This document shows, piece by piece, positions 1 through 8,377 of a DNA stretch of 33,928 nt. The position numbers and the translations under genes are program-made. The notes below the pieces were generated by a model. That model had not been told where the DNA came from and did no database searches. It was given only the letters and a program-made list of their open reading frames with translations. Position 1 is the stretch's first letter. Each line of letters starts with the position of its first letter. This DNA comes from Pseudomonadota bacterium (GTDB lineage: Bacteria; Desulfobacterota; Desulfobulbia; Desulfobulbales; Desulfocapsaceae): NCBI GenBank assembly GCA_018821785.1, contig JAHJLI010000086.1, positions 1-33,928 of the forward strand, written 5' to 3'.

Positions 1-364
1 AAGCTGGTGGATCAGTCGCAAAAGCAGGTTGAAGTGATTTACACGATAACCAAGAGACCGCCCTCAACTGATGGTGTGGCAAGGCAATAGCCGAATTTCC
101 AACAAAACTGAGCACGTAGGTAAAATACCAAAAGGTCTCTAGCGCCCCGGCAAACGAGATAAAGCTTTTTCCTGTATGCGGGCAGATGTCGTGCCAAACC
201 GGGGCCACCGAAAAAAATCAGTTCAATCCTGTTTTTCACAGGGGCGGAGTCTCTTGCGGCGCGCACCCCCGCTACAAGACAAGGTGTGTCTTTGATTTTT
301 CGAGTGGGCTCAGGGAGTGAGGATGTGGCAAATATCAATACTGCAATAAATGCCAACAGCAAAT

Positions 365-395
365 GGTTAAATGCAACCAACGGCCAAATGTGACC
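365..395 (+). promoter_or_regulatory. Putative enhancer (UAS) for sigma-54 promoter P1
   Basis: Two 14-bp half-sites, GGTTAAATGCAACC (365-378) and GGCCAAATGTGACC (382-395), start 17 bp apart. Both begin with GG and end with ACC, like the half-sites near 12.4, 30.7 and 32.3 kb. The second differs at only two positions from the right half of the 30.7-kb site. The centre (380) lies 118 bp upstream of the GG of the -24 box at 498. That spacing is nearly the same as at the 30.7- and 32.3-kb promoters. This is the most degenerate copy of the four; the conserved spacing is the main reason to believe it. Confidence 0.6.
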
Positions 396-496
396 GCTGA
401 TTAGAGGTTGCTGATGTCTGCCATTGCTCTCCTTGGTTCTCTCCTTGTTCCATTAAATCGGTGTGATATGTTGAATGCTTGTTGGTGTTGATTGTC

Positions 497-511
497 TGGC
501 TTAAAACTTGC
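497..511 (+). promoter_or_regulatory. Sigma-54 promoter P1 (-24/-12)
   Basis: TGGCTTAAAACTTGC matches the sigma-54 consensus TGGCAC-N5-TTGC at TGGC and TTGC, with the required 10 bases between GG and GC. Transcription would start near 523. The first well-supported gene is at 907, so the leader is long or holds a small undetected gene. The paired half-sites centred 118 bp upstream support activator-dependent use. Confidence 0.65.
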
Positions 512-906
512 TTATAGTACAAGTAGAATACAATAAAACAGTCTCTTGGGAGTTGGTAAAAAATGTGTCTGTCCGGAATCGAGATTTTTTGTTTTCAATT
601 ATTGTCTGAAAGAGAATTGTCGCAGGCATCGAGAAGGATGTGCCCCCTTCTTGAGATGCAAATAAATACTTCTCAGGCAAGTCTTTTTAAGAGCATATAA
701 AAGAAGGACAAAACAGCCTGTTCCGGATGGACACCATCATCAGAAGCAATGTGTGAGAAATATACGCCTTATCCCGATACATGGGCAAGGTACGATCAAG
801 CCGTCTTTACTTTTTCTGATAGAAGTAAATACCGACAAACGTTATTCGCAAGATATCGTCTGGGGAAAAAGGGACAAGGCGATGAAATTTAGAGGAGGTT
901 ACAAAG

Positions 907-1539
907 ATGAAAAAAATGATTTTAGGATCATCACTGTTGACAATGATGTCATTAATTCCTTTACCAACGATGGCTGGGTTACACATAGACATTCCTGCGC
1001 CTCCGAGTATCCACATAGGCGTTCCTGCGCCTCCGAATGTCCACATTAACCTACCTGCGCCTCCAAATATCAGCGTAAATATTCCTATGCCTCCGCATAT
1101 CCAATTTTCAGCACCGCCGAGGCTGGTGGTGGTACCTGAGACCTATGTCTATGTAGCTCCCGATGTTGAAGAAGAAATCTTTTTCTCCGATGGATGGTGG
1201 TACCGCCCGTGGGAAGGAAGGTGGTATCGCTCGCGTCATCATAACTCAGGTTGGCAACACTATAAAAAAACTCCCTCGTTTTATAGTCATGTACCCCATG
1301 ACTGGAGGAACGACTACAGGGAAGGACATTGGCGCGGACAAAAATGGAACTCTCAACCAATATCTCATATTAAAGTGCAAAAGAACTGGAGAGGTTGGAA
1401 AGAGAATAAACATTGGGAGAAAAATCGAACCTGGGGTGTTGAGAATTTGCATCGGCAAAAGGAATCGCGACGCCCGTCAAAAGGGGGGGAAAAAAAACAT
1501 TCAAATCGCGGAAATAATAATCATGGCAACCAGCGCTAA
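907..1539 (+). CDS. Secreted proline/aromatic-rich protein of unknown function
   Basis: The product has 210 residues. A strong GAGGAGG ribosome-binding site precedes the ATG. Residues 1-23 form a signal peptide (MKK start, hydrophobic core, cleavage after PTMA). Residues 24-70 hold about four imperfect ten-residue repeats of the form PAPPxIHINx, visible in the DNA as a 30-bp period. A Trp/Tyr-rich segment follows, including DGWWYRPWEGRWYRS near residues 95-109, and then a basic, Asn/His/Lys-rich tail. Similar periplasmic proteins with this Trp-rich core are, from memory, common as hypotheticals in deltaproteobacteria; no function is known to me. It is the first sizeable gene downstream of sigma-54 promoter P1, which suggests an envelope-stress role (inference). 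A strong hairpin follows the stop. Confidence 0.8.
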   Translation: MKKMILGSSLLTMMSLIPLPTMAGLHIDIPAPPSIHIGVPAPPNVHINLPAPPNISVNIPMPPHIQFSAPPRLVVVPETYVYVAPDVEEEIFFSDGWWYRPWEGRWYRSRHHNSGWQHYKKTPSFYSHVPHDWRNDYREGHWRGQKWNSQPISHIKVQKNWRGWKENKHWEKNRTWGVENLHRQKESRRPSKGGEKKHSNRGNNNHGNQR

Positions 1540-1556
1540 TCAATCCTCCCTCCATT

Positions 1557-1612
1557 AGTCACTTACTAAAAAATATTTGCATGTTTACTGGAATATTTTT
1601 TGATAAGTGACT
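1557..1612 (+). terminator. Long AT-rich hairpin terminator
   Basis: Arms 1557-1577 and 1592-1612 are complementary at 19 of 21 positions around a 14-base loop. The arm starts AGTCACTTA and contains an A6/T6 run. It begins 18 bases after the stop of the gene at 907, so it most likely ends that transcript. The symmetric A and T runs could make it work in both directions. No U-run follows the stem itself. Confidence 0.55.
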
Positions 1613-1996
1613 TATCCCGTTTATTGGGGTTAGGATTTTCTGCCACCGGAACCCTTTTGCCATAAAATGGACAAGGATTCCGGTGGGGCGAATTGAGACA
1701 CGCCTTCGGATAGAGGCCTTCCAGGGAAGACCTCCTTATGAGTCGGAGTTGCTGACATTCAGCGAAAATCGATCAAACATATTACCTCCCGTGCATCGCT
1801 TCTCATGTGTAAAGGTGGCTTCACTTCATATCCTTTCACAAAAGAAACTTTGAAGTGCTAAGAAAAATACTGAAAATAGCAGAATATTTGTTCTTTTCTC
1901 CGGCACATTCCTCTGATGACCATCTTATAACAAAAGCAGTGTCCGGTTGATTCGCTGGCTCAATATCCGTACCCCCTCAGGAGCCGAAACAGGTTC
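1613..1996. other. Intergenic region with strong hairpins
   Basis: No gene is visible. A large hairpin spans 1643-1686: outer arms beginning CCACCGGAA pair at 13 of 14 positions, and an inner GCCAT/ATGG stem extends them. A second hairpin has arms at 1713-1721 and 1726-1734 (8 of 9 paired, four-base loop). Neither is followed by a T-run, so they do not look like simple terminators. A structured RNA or the end of a small mobile repeat are both possible. I found no sigma-54 element before the gene at 1997. Confidence 0.4.
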
Positions 1997-3379
1997 ATGT
2001 TCGATTATTTGATAAATTTTGTCAGCCACCTTGGTCATTGGGGTTACCTTGTTATATTTCTTGTCGTGGCGCTTGAGTGTCAAGCGTTGCTGGGCTTGTT
2101 CATGCCAGGCGAGAGCCTGGTGCTGGTGGGAGGTTTCTTTGCAGAACAAGGGGTGTTCGATCTGGATATCCTTATCTTTGTGATTTCTCTCGCCGCTATT
2201 CTTGGAGACAGCATTGGTTATGAATTGGGGCGGCATTTAGGAAGAGGGTGGTTAGTGAAACACGGCGGTCGTTTTGGCCTCCGTCAGGAGCACCTGGTTC
2301 GCGTTGATGATTTTTTGCTAACACATGGCGGAAAAGCCGTTTTCAGCAGTCATTTCCTGCATCTGTTGCGGTCATTGATGCCTTTCGTCGCTGGCGAACG
2401 GGGCATGCCCTATTTGAGATTTCTCATCTTTAATGCGCTGGGATGCATCGTCTGGGCGACTGTGTTCGTTTGGGTAGGCTATGTGGCAGGGAAGAGTTGG
2501 CGTATTGCCGAAAAGTGGATCGGTGCTGCCGGCAAAATCGTTGGCGGCGCGCTCCTGCTCGCCATCGCCTTGTTCTGGCTTTGGCGTTGGCTGGTGCGGC
2601 ATGAAGAAGATGTTAAGCGGCGCTGGCAGGGGTTGGCGGAGCATCGGTATATGATGGCCCTCCGCCAACGATTTTCTCCACAGCTGCAATTCTTTTTTAA
2701 TCGTCTCTCGCCGCATGGCTCGATGGGACTCCATTTGACAATTGGGGTTCTGCTTATCATCGGTGCATCCTGGATCTTCGGAGGCATCGCCGAGGACGTG
2801 GTCGCGGGCGACCCGCTGACCCTTCTCGATATGAATATCGCCGAGTGGTTCAACATACATCGGACTCCCGGACTCATGACAACTATGCAATTCGTGACCG
2901 ATCTTGGCTCGACTGTATGGGTGACGGTCTTCGGGACGGTAACCGCGCTTGTCTTAAGCTGGAAGCGGTTCTGGTATCGATTGCTGGCCTTGGTAATCGC
3001 TCTGCCCTGTGGCATGATTCTGAACTCTCTCCTGAAAATCGCCTTCCATCGTAACCGCCCCAGTTTTGAGGGTTCGTTGCTGTTCTTCTCCGGCTACAGT
3101 TTTCCCAGTGGCCATACCATGGCGGCCACGTTGCTGTATGGGCTGTTGGCTGTCTTTGCCGTCATCGCACTCAAGACATGGCGCTGGCGGGTTGGCGCAG
3201 TCCTTGGCGCAATTGTAATAATTCTGCTGGTCGCCTTTAGCCGCGTGTACTTGGGAGCGCATTATCTCAGTGATGTATTGGGGGCTATTGCCGCGGGTTT
3301 GGCTTGGCTGACCTTGTCTCTTACTGCGGTTGACACCTTGCGCCGGAACCGAACTTGCCTGCACAAAACCAATGTCTAA
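1997..3379 (+). CDS. DedA-family/PAP2 phosphatase fusion membrane protein
   Basis: The 460-residue protein joins two membrane modules. Residues about 1-200 are a DedA (SNARE-associated/VTT) domain with the typical FMPGESLVLVGG and GDSIGYELGR segments; DedA proteins are proposed to flip or carry lipids. Residues about 245-450 are a PAP2 phosphatase with all three motifs: K347-x6-R354-P355, PSGH at 370-373, and SRVYLGAHYLSD at 415-426. The fusion is a recurrent architecture. It probably dephosphorylates lipid phosphates such as undecaprenyl pyrophosphate or phosphatidate on the outer face of the inner membrane and moves the product. AGGAG at 1978 supports the ATG at 1997, though the spacing is long. 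It stands alone, with a terminator-like hairpin straight after, convergent with the export operon. Confidence 0.88.
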   Translation: MFDYLINFVSHLGHWGYLVIFLVVALECQALLGLFMPGESLVLVGGFFAEQGVFDLDILIFVISLAAILGDSIGYELGRHLGRGWLVKHGGRFGLRQEHLVRVDDFLLTHGGKAVFSSHFLHLLRSLMPFVAGERGMPYLRFLIFNALGCIVWATVFVWVGYVAGKSWRIAEKWIGAAGKIVGGALLLAIALFWLWRWLVRHEEDVKRRWQGLAEHRYMMALRQRFSPQLQFFFNRLSPHGSMGLHLTIGVLLIIGASWIFGGIAEDVVAGDPLTLLDMNIAEWFNIHRTPGLMTTMQFVTDLGSTVWVTVFGTVTALVLSWKRFWYRLLALVIALPCGMILNSLLKIAFHRNRPSFEGSLLFFSGYSFPSGHTMAATLLYGLLAVFAVIALKTWRWRVGAVLGAIVIILLVAFSRVYLGAHYLSDVLGAIAAGLAWLTLSLTAVDTLRRNRTCLHKTNV

Positions 3380-3380
3380 G

Positions 3381-3401
3381 CCCGGATAAACGGGATTTTT
3401 T
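3381..3401 (+). terminator. Rho-independent terminator after the DedA-PAP2 gene
   Basis: A CCCG stem (3381-3384), a GATAAA loop and CGGG (3391-3394) are followed by ATTTTTT. It begins two bases after the stop at 3379. The stem is short, but position and T-run fit. It overlaps the stop codon of the opposing permease gene. Confidence 0.55.
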
Positions 3402-4545
3402 ATGATGCCCCTTCTGTCGCGATGGGGGGGGTTATTTTGCTACGCAGTAACCACCAGGCAAGGGTTCCGTACAAGGCAGTACAAAGCCAGAGCTGATAGA
3501 AAAGGGGGAGAATCGTGGAAAATTTGGCACCCATCTGGTTTACGGCTATAAAAGCCTGAATGGCCGGGATAACCGGAAACAGTTGGCTTACCACAATAAT
3601 CGGTGTGGGGATGGCGGAGATCGGCCAGATAAAGCCGGAGGCGAAGACCAGGGGCAGGGAGCTGATAAGGACCAAAAGGGTCACCAGTTCGCGTCGCGGC
3701 AGCAGGGACCCCAGGCAGATCCCGAGAAAGGTGGCACTGAGCAGAAATGGCAGGAGAATGAGATGGAGCTCGGGAAGACCCGCGAGCCTCGGGACATCGT
3801 AGAAAGTGAAACCGAAGCCGAAGTAGTACATTGCCAGCAGCCAGTAGATGGCGACAAAGATCCCTGTGCGCACCACGAGAAGTTGCAGTGGCGCAGTGCG
3901 TTGTCGGTAACCATCCTGCCCCCCGCCGAGAATGCCGACACCCATGATGAGCGTTTGATGGAGGATGAGGATAAAGACTGCCGGAATGACATAATTGACA
4001 TAACCCATGGTCGGATTGAAGACCGGAACCAGATTGAGGCGGATCGCACTATACTGTTCGGTTGCAAGCGCAGGCGCCTGGCCTGACATGACCATTCGAT
4101 TCATCTTGACTTCCGCCGCCAAGGTATTGCCGGCGCCGGCCATTCCTTCCAGGACGGTGCCGTAGACCAGGAAATAGCCTGCGTCGCCGGCAAAGGACAG
4201 GGTGGGCCTGCGGCCAAGGAGAAGATCTCGGTAAAAATTTTCGGGAATTGCCAAAATCCCCGCCATTTTCCGAGCGACGAAGATCCTCTCTGCCTCTGCC
4301 AGGCTAGAGGCCCTTGCGCTCAAGCGAACCTGGGGGGTGGCATCGACCATTCTCTCCAGGTGCCTGCTCAACTGACTGTTGTCGAGGTTGACCACCACCA
4401 CCTCCTGATCTCTCGGCACCTGCTGGATATATGGCAGGGGATAAAGAAAGAAATAGAGCAGCACCCCGCCAAAGACCGTCAAGAGTATTGTCGGATTGGT
4501 GAAAATAGCCCGCACTTCATGTTGTAAAGTATCCCGCCAGCTCAT
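3400..4545 (-). CDS. ABC-2 type transport permease (second subunit)
   Basis: This is a 381-residue inner-membrane permease of the YhhJ/YbhR-like ABC-2 group. One membrane helix near residues 18-38 (TVFGGVLLYFFLYPLPYIQQ) is followed by a large periplasmic domain and then about five C-terminal helices, the usual ABC2_membrane_3 layout. I chose the ATG at 4545 because it overlaps the TGA of the preceding permease as ATGA, the same coupling used between the previous two genes. An ATG six bases earlier is also possible. A longer open frame reaching 5046 is only a read-through of the neighbour in another frame. It would pair with the permease at 4542-5714 and export an unknown compound with the HlyD and TolC-like partners. 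Confidence 0.85.
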   Translation of the reverse strand: MSWRDTLQHEVRAIFTNPTILLTVFGGVLLYFFLYPLPYIQQVPRDQEVVVVNLDNSQLSRHLERMVDATPQVRLSARASSLAEAERIFVARKMAGILAIPENFYRDLLLGRRPTLSFAGDAGYFLVYGTVLEGMAGAGNTLAAEVKMNRMVMSGQAPALATEQYSAIRLNLVPVFNPTMGYVNYVIPAVFILILHQTLIMGVGILGGGQDGYRQRTAPLQLLVVRTGIFVAIYWLLAMYYFGFGFTFYDVPRLAGLPELHLILLPFLLSATFLGICLGSLLPRRELVTLLVLISSLPLVFASGFIWPISAIPTPIIVVSQLFPVIPAIQAFIAVNQMGAKFSTILPLFYQLWLCTALYGTLAWWLLRSKITPPIATEGAS

Positions 4546-5714
4546 GCACATATCCGGTCTTCCTTGGGGCTTTCGGCGAGTTTTCTGGCCCGATAGATGG
4601 AAAAAAGCAGCGGCAGGATGAACCACCCGAGGGCTGCCAATTGAGGGATGGCCGATGGCAGGGGCGCGCCATAATTTACCTGGCCGAACTGGATCTCGAT
4701 ATAGTGGCTTACCGGTAGAAAACTGCGCCAGATTTTCGCCGGCAGGGTCATGTCGGTAATGGGAAAGGTTACCCCTATAAAGGCCAGACCCGGAGCCGCA
4801 TAGGCTGCGGCAAGGCTGAGCCCCCTGGCAGCATCCATGGTTATGAAAAAGAATACCGAAGCTGAGGCCAGGCTTGCGCAGACCGTAAGCAATTGGGCAA
4901 AGAGCAGCACGGTCCAGTCGCCGTGCATCGGCCAGCCTTGCTGCACGTACATGAACCAGAGAAAGAACAGGCCGTGCAGCCAGAAAAGAATGGCAAGCGA
5001 CAGAAGTTTGGCAAAAAGAGCGCGAACAGGGGTCGTACCCAACCACTGCCTGGTGTCTCCGCGGCGATGTTCGGCCGCCAGGGAGAGGACGGTGGCAGCG
5101 ACCATGAATATCTGCCAGGCGGCAGGCAGCATGGCGGCAACAAGAAACTGGGCATAGTTTGTGCTGACATTGAAAAGCGGAGTAACCTGGGTGCCGACCG
5201 GCACAGCACCAGCGAGTGCCAGATCAAACACCGGGGATTCTGTGGCCAGATTTTTTCTCACCTCAACCTTGGTGACAAAGGTTCCCTGCGCTTGCAGGAG
5301 GGCAGTGTTGACAATTCGGCCGATTAAGAGAAACTGAGTATTGACAAAGGCGCTCACCTGGGGCGGGTGGCCAAGCAGTGTCATATTTTCAAGATCTGAC
5401 GGAATCACCACCAAAGCGTAAATCTTTCCGGCCCGAAGGGCGGCGGCGCCCTGGCTCGGATCGATGTAGGCACTATCTGCGGCAAGAGCCGAACTGGCAT
5501 CGTAGTGGCGGATAAGACTACGGGACATCGCGCTCTTATCGAGATCGACGATACCGATGGGCAGATCCCTGGCAATCCCAGCCGACATGATAGCCCAGAG
5601 AAGGAGGAAGATCAGGGGCGGAATCCAGCTGACCAGGCTCAACAGCCAGGGGTCCTCCAGCAGTGCCCGCCATTCTCTTACAACCAATCGGCCAAAAGGT
5701 TGAAAAGAGGTCAT
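4542..5714 (-). CDS. ABC-2 type transport permease (first subunit)
   Basis: This is a 390-residue inner-membrane permease paralogous to its downstream neighbour. It has an N-terminal helix near residues 25-45, a periplasmic domain starting around DLPIGIVDLDKSAMSRSLIR (residues about 50-70), and a C-terminal bundle of about five helices. Its ATG overlaps the stop of the HlyD gene by four bases (ATGA), and its own stop overlaps the next permease the same way. In related clusters such as E. coli ybhGFSR an ATPase gene lies between adaptor and permeases; here it is absent. The pair therefore depends on an ATPase encoded elsewhere, or is no longer functional. Confidence 0.85.
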   Translation of the reverse strand: MTSFQPFGRLVVREWRALLEDPWLLSLVSWIPPLIFLLLWAIMSAGIARDLPIGIVDLDKSAMSRSLIRHYDASSALAADSAYIDPSQGAAALRAGKIYALVVIPSDLENMTLLGHPPQVSAFVNTQFLLIGRIVNTALLQAQGTFVTKVEVRKNLATESPVFDLALAGAVPVGTQVTPLFNVSTNYAQFLVAAMLPAAWQIFMVAATVLSLAAEHRRGDTRQWLGTTPVRALFAKLLSLAILFWLHGLFFLWFMYVQQGWPMHGDWTVLLFAQLLTVCASLASASVFFFITMDAARGLSLAAAYAAPGLAFIGVTFPITDMTLPAKIWRSFLPVSHYIEIQFGQVNYGAPLPSAIPQLAALGWFILPLLFSIYRARKLAESPKEDRICA

Positions 5715-6688
5715 AGCTGTACCAGGATGCTCATGCCGGCCCGCAACCCTTCAATAGGTTGGATCGGTCGTGCCTCAACCTCGAAGCTGCGCATATCAAA
5801 GCCCTTGCTGCTGTTTGTTGCTCGCCAGGTGGCAAAATCCCCCATGACTGAAACATGGCTGACGCGAAAGAGATGGCGACTATTGGCCAAGGCCGGGATG
5901 GTCACATAAAATTCATGATCTTTTGAGAACTCCGCAAGGCGGTCTTCACGGACATGAAAGACCGCCCAGGCATCGTTCATATCCATGACGGTTACCACCG
6001 GAAATCCCTGCGGCGCTACTTCGCCGCTTTGCAGCAGAATCTGGGTGACCTCTCCATCATGCCAGCTTTCAATGCGGGTCTCGGCGGCGTACACCTCCCC
6101 CTCGGCGACTGCTCCCTCCGCCATGCGGACCTTACCTGCCGCAGCCATTTTTTCTTCCTCGCGGGAGCCTTCTTCCGCTAACTTGAACATCTGAAAGGCT
6201 GCGTCGGCTGCATGGGTTGCGGCCTGGAAATGGGTTGCGGCCTCGTCGCGTTTCTGCAGGGCCACGACGCCATCGCGGTAAAGATTGTCGATGCGCCGGA
6301 AGGTTTTTTCCATCATCAGAGCGGCGCTTTTTGCCTGCTGCCACTGATCTTTGGCGGCTTCTATCTGTTGTTTTCTCGCCCCGGAATTCACCCCTTGGGC
6401 AACTGCCAAAGCTGCATCCTTGCCGGCCACTGCCTGGGCCAGCTTGGCGTCGATTTCCGGGCTGAGGATGGTAAAAATCAACTGCCCCCGCTGCACCTGG
6501 CCGCCTTTTTTGACAAAGACCTCGCTGATTCGGCCGGCCACCTTGGAACTGATATTGTATTGCTGGGCCTCTATCTGCCCTTGCAGCTTAGGCGGTTGTG
6601 GCTGGTAGGCACGCCAGAACGAATAGCTCAGCCAGGATACTCCGGCAAGAATGATGGCGATGATCAGGAAGTATTTTGTAAAGCGCAT
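5711..6688 (-). CDS. HlyD-family periplasmic adaptor (membrane fusion protein)
   Basis: The product has 325 residues. A single N-terminal membrane anchor (about 6-26) is followed by a lipoyl/barrel-sandwich half-motif (about 44-76, including KVAGRISEVFVKKGGQVQRG), an alpha-helical hairpin (about 80-200), the second lipoyl half and a beta-barrel domain. Such proteins bridge inner-membrane transporters to a TolC-like outer-membrane channel. I chose the ATG at 6688 because GAGGT lies about ten bases upstream; the frame open to 6724 adds twelve residues ahead of the anchor. It is translationally coupled to the permease through an ATGA overlap. The gene lies downstream of the disrupted tolC-like gene, about 95 bases away. 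Confidence 0.88.
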   Translation of the reverse strand: MRFTKYFLIIAIILAGVSWLSYSFWRAYQPQPPKLQGQIEAQQYNISSKVAGRISEVFVKKGGQVQRGQLIFTILSPEIDAKLAQAVAGKDAALAVAQGVNSGARKQQIEAAKDQWQQAKSAALMMEKTFRRIDNLYRDGVVALQKRDEAATHFQAATHAADAAFQMFKLAEEGSREEEKMAAAGKVRMAEGAVAEGEVYAAETRIESWHDGEVTQILLQSGEVAPQGFPVVTVMDMNDAWAVFHVREDRLAEFSKDHEFYVTIPALANSRHLFRVSHVSVMGDFATWRATNSSKGFDMRSFEVEARPIQPIEGLRAGMSILVQL

Positions 6689-6784
6689 TGGGGAAGTACC
6701 TCTTGTTCTAAGGATCTGTAGCATAATTAAGTGAGCATTTTCGAGAGGGTGTAGGGTGTTCCCCTTCTGTTTTCGGTGTTGGAC

Positions 6785-8206
6785 CTAGGGGAGCTGATAC
6801 GTGAAAAACGTATCCACCTGGCCGCTGACAGCTGTGAGTTTTGCCAGGGCGAGGACATAGCCGTAAACTGCGCCCGCCCGCTGGGTCTTGATCCCGGCGA
6901 GAAACATCTCGGCGTCGACGACATCGAGAGAGGTCGAGAGACCCTGGTCGAACGATTTACCGCGCAGGCTGACGGTTTCTTCGGCCAGTTTCAGGTTTGA
7001 GCTCAACCCCTGGTATTCTTCGAGAGCCTGCTCGGCCTGTCGATAGGTCTTCTCGGCGAGTACGGAAAGATCGCTGCGAGCCTGGCTCTGCAAATAGTCG
7101 AGCTGGCGGATGACACTTTTTGCTGCCTGGAGATTGCCGGAGCGTCCGGAACGTTCGAGCAGGGGTATCTTCACCCCGATACCGAGGACCCAGTCGGGAA
7201 GCATTTTGCTCGCCAGATCGTCCTCCTCGTAAAGGCTGTAGTTGCCGAAGATGGCAACAGTCGGATAGTATTTGCCTTCTTCGACAGCGACCAGGCCTGC
7301 CGCCTGATCATGCTTGGCTTTGAGAATGTCCAGTCCTGGGGCGCTCTTGAGAGTATTCTCAAGAAAGGTTTCGAGTGGCGGCAGGGCGTCTTTGATAAAG
7401 AGGACATCTTCCGGGGTAACAATTTCGCTCATTTTCAGAAGTCGGGTAAGCGCTATCCTGGTTATCTCCAGGTCATGGCCCGCTTTACGGTGTTCGACCC
7501 TAGCTTTGTCGTAGGCTGCTTCCGCCTGGATACGCTCGACTTTGGCGATCTGTCCCTGACGTTCGAGGAGAAGGGCATGCTGGAAATGCTTTGCCAACCC
7601 CTCTGCAACCTCGCCCTTGGTCTGGTACACCTGGCTTGCCAGCACAGCACCGAAATAGTAGCGCGCCAGGTTTTCAAATTGCTCCTGGCCGGTCATTTCC
7701 AGTTTTTTACTTGCCTCTTTTTCCTGGCCGGCGGCGATATCCTGGGCGGCATCAATCCGCCCGCCGGCATAAATCGGCCAGGACCCGCGAATACTGCTTG
7801 ACCGGTTGTCGCGTTCGGCAATAGTCGAGGTAAAGGCTGTGTTGAGAGCTGCACCGGAGAGGCCATTACTTCGGCCGATCTGTTCAAGCAAAGGTGCGAG
7901 ACGATCTCCGGCCGGCATGCTTTATAAAATATCATTCGGGGAGAGGGTCACCTCGTCATCAAGGCGCATATAGCTCGCGGAAAGCTCAATTTCCGGCAGA
8001 TACAGATCCCTGGCAGCATCCCTCTTGTGTCTTGCCTGATCGAGGGTTTCCCGTGCTGCGGCCAGGGTGTCGTTGTCAGTGGTCAGTTTTTGCCATGCCT
8101 CGGCAAAGCCGAGCAAAGTTTCTCCCGCCGCAGCCTGGGATGGCAGGTGGCAAAAAACACCCGTCGTAACGAGGAAAATGCAAAAAATTCTAATAGCTTT
8201 CTTCAA
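6785..8206 (-). pseudogene. TolC-like outer-membrane efflux factor with an in-frame TAA
   Basis: Two consecutive open frames in the same reading frame make one TolC-family protein. The first part has a signal peptide (KKAIRIFCIFLVTTG, cleavage near PSQAAA) and the start of the first coiled-coil repeat, ending LSPNDIL. TAA follows at 7924-7922, then SMPAGDRLAPLLEQIG continues the family pattern for about 378 more residues. The best start is a TTG at 8206 giving MKKAIRI, with AGGTG six bases upstream; a GTG at 8215 is an alternative. The downstream part has an ATG at 7918 but no clear ribosome-binding site and no signal peptide, so it would not reach the outer membrane. It heads the HlyD/ABC-2 export operon. 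A nonsense mutation or a sequence error are the likely explanations. Confidence 0.75.
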
Positions 8207-8257
8207 GATGCACACCTGGTGGAACTGAATATCTCAGGAGGAATAAAATAGAAAAAT

Positions 8258-8277
8258 ATTCAAACGGATGTTTGAAT
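8258..8277. promoter_or_regulatory. Perfect palindrome, probable repressor operator for the export operon
   Basis: ATTCAAAC and GTTTGAAT flank GGAT, giving a 20-bp interrupted perfect palindrome about 52 bp ahead of the likely tolC-like start. Its size and symmetry resemble operators of TetR/AcrR-family repressors, which often control HlyD/ABC-2 export operons. No such regulator gene is in the window. This is inference from position and symmetry only. Confidence 0.45.
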
Positions 8278-8377
8278 CGCCGGAAATATAAGTGTTGAAG
8301 GTCAAAACTGCAAGTAAAGAGTACAAAAAATGTAGAGGTGCAGTGGGACCTTTGTTGAATCAAATAAATGCAAACCG

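Larger units (their letters stand above)
1..906. other. Non-coding or uncertain region with a sigma-54 promoter
   Basis: I see no convincing gene here. A minus-strand open frame at 39-380 (113 codons, TTG start, hydrophobic N-terminus) has no clear ribosome-binding site and resembles no family I know. A 45-codon plus-strand frame at 563-700 lies downstream of the sigma-54 promoter and has only a weak GGGAG 13 bases ahead of its ATG. The supported contents are the paired half-sites at 365-395 and the -24/-12 element at 497-511. These leave an untranslated leader of nearly 400 bases before the gene at 907. The region looks AT-rich compared with the N-ATPase block. Confidence 0.5.

Noticed and set aside
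39..380. Minus-strand 113-codon open frame
   Set aside because: TTG start, no ribosome-binding site, no recognisable domain, and it overlaps the UAS of promoter P1 at its start. Hydrophobic N-terminus alone is not enough.
753..1049. Plus-strand 98-codon frame overlapping the secreted protein
   Set aside because: Overlaps the well-supported gene at 907 in another frame; its repeats merely mirror the 30-bp DNA repeat of that gene.
4546..5046. N-terminal extension of the second ABC-2 permease
   Set aside because: It is the first permease's coding sequence read in another frame; the ATGA overlap at 4545 gives a normal start and length.
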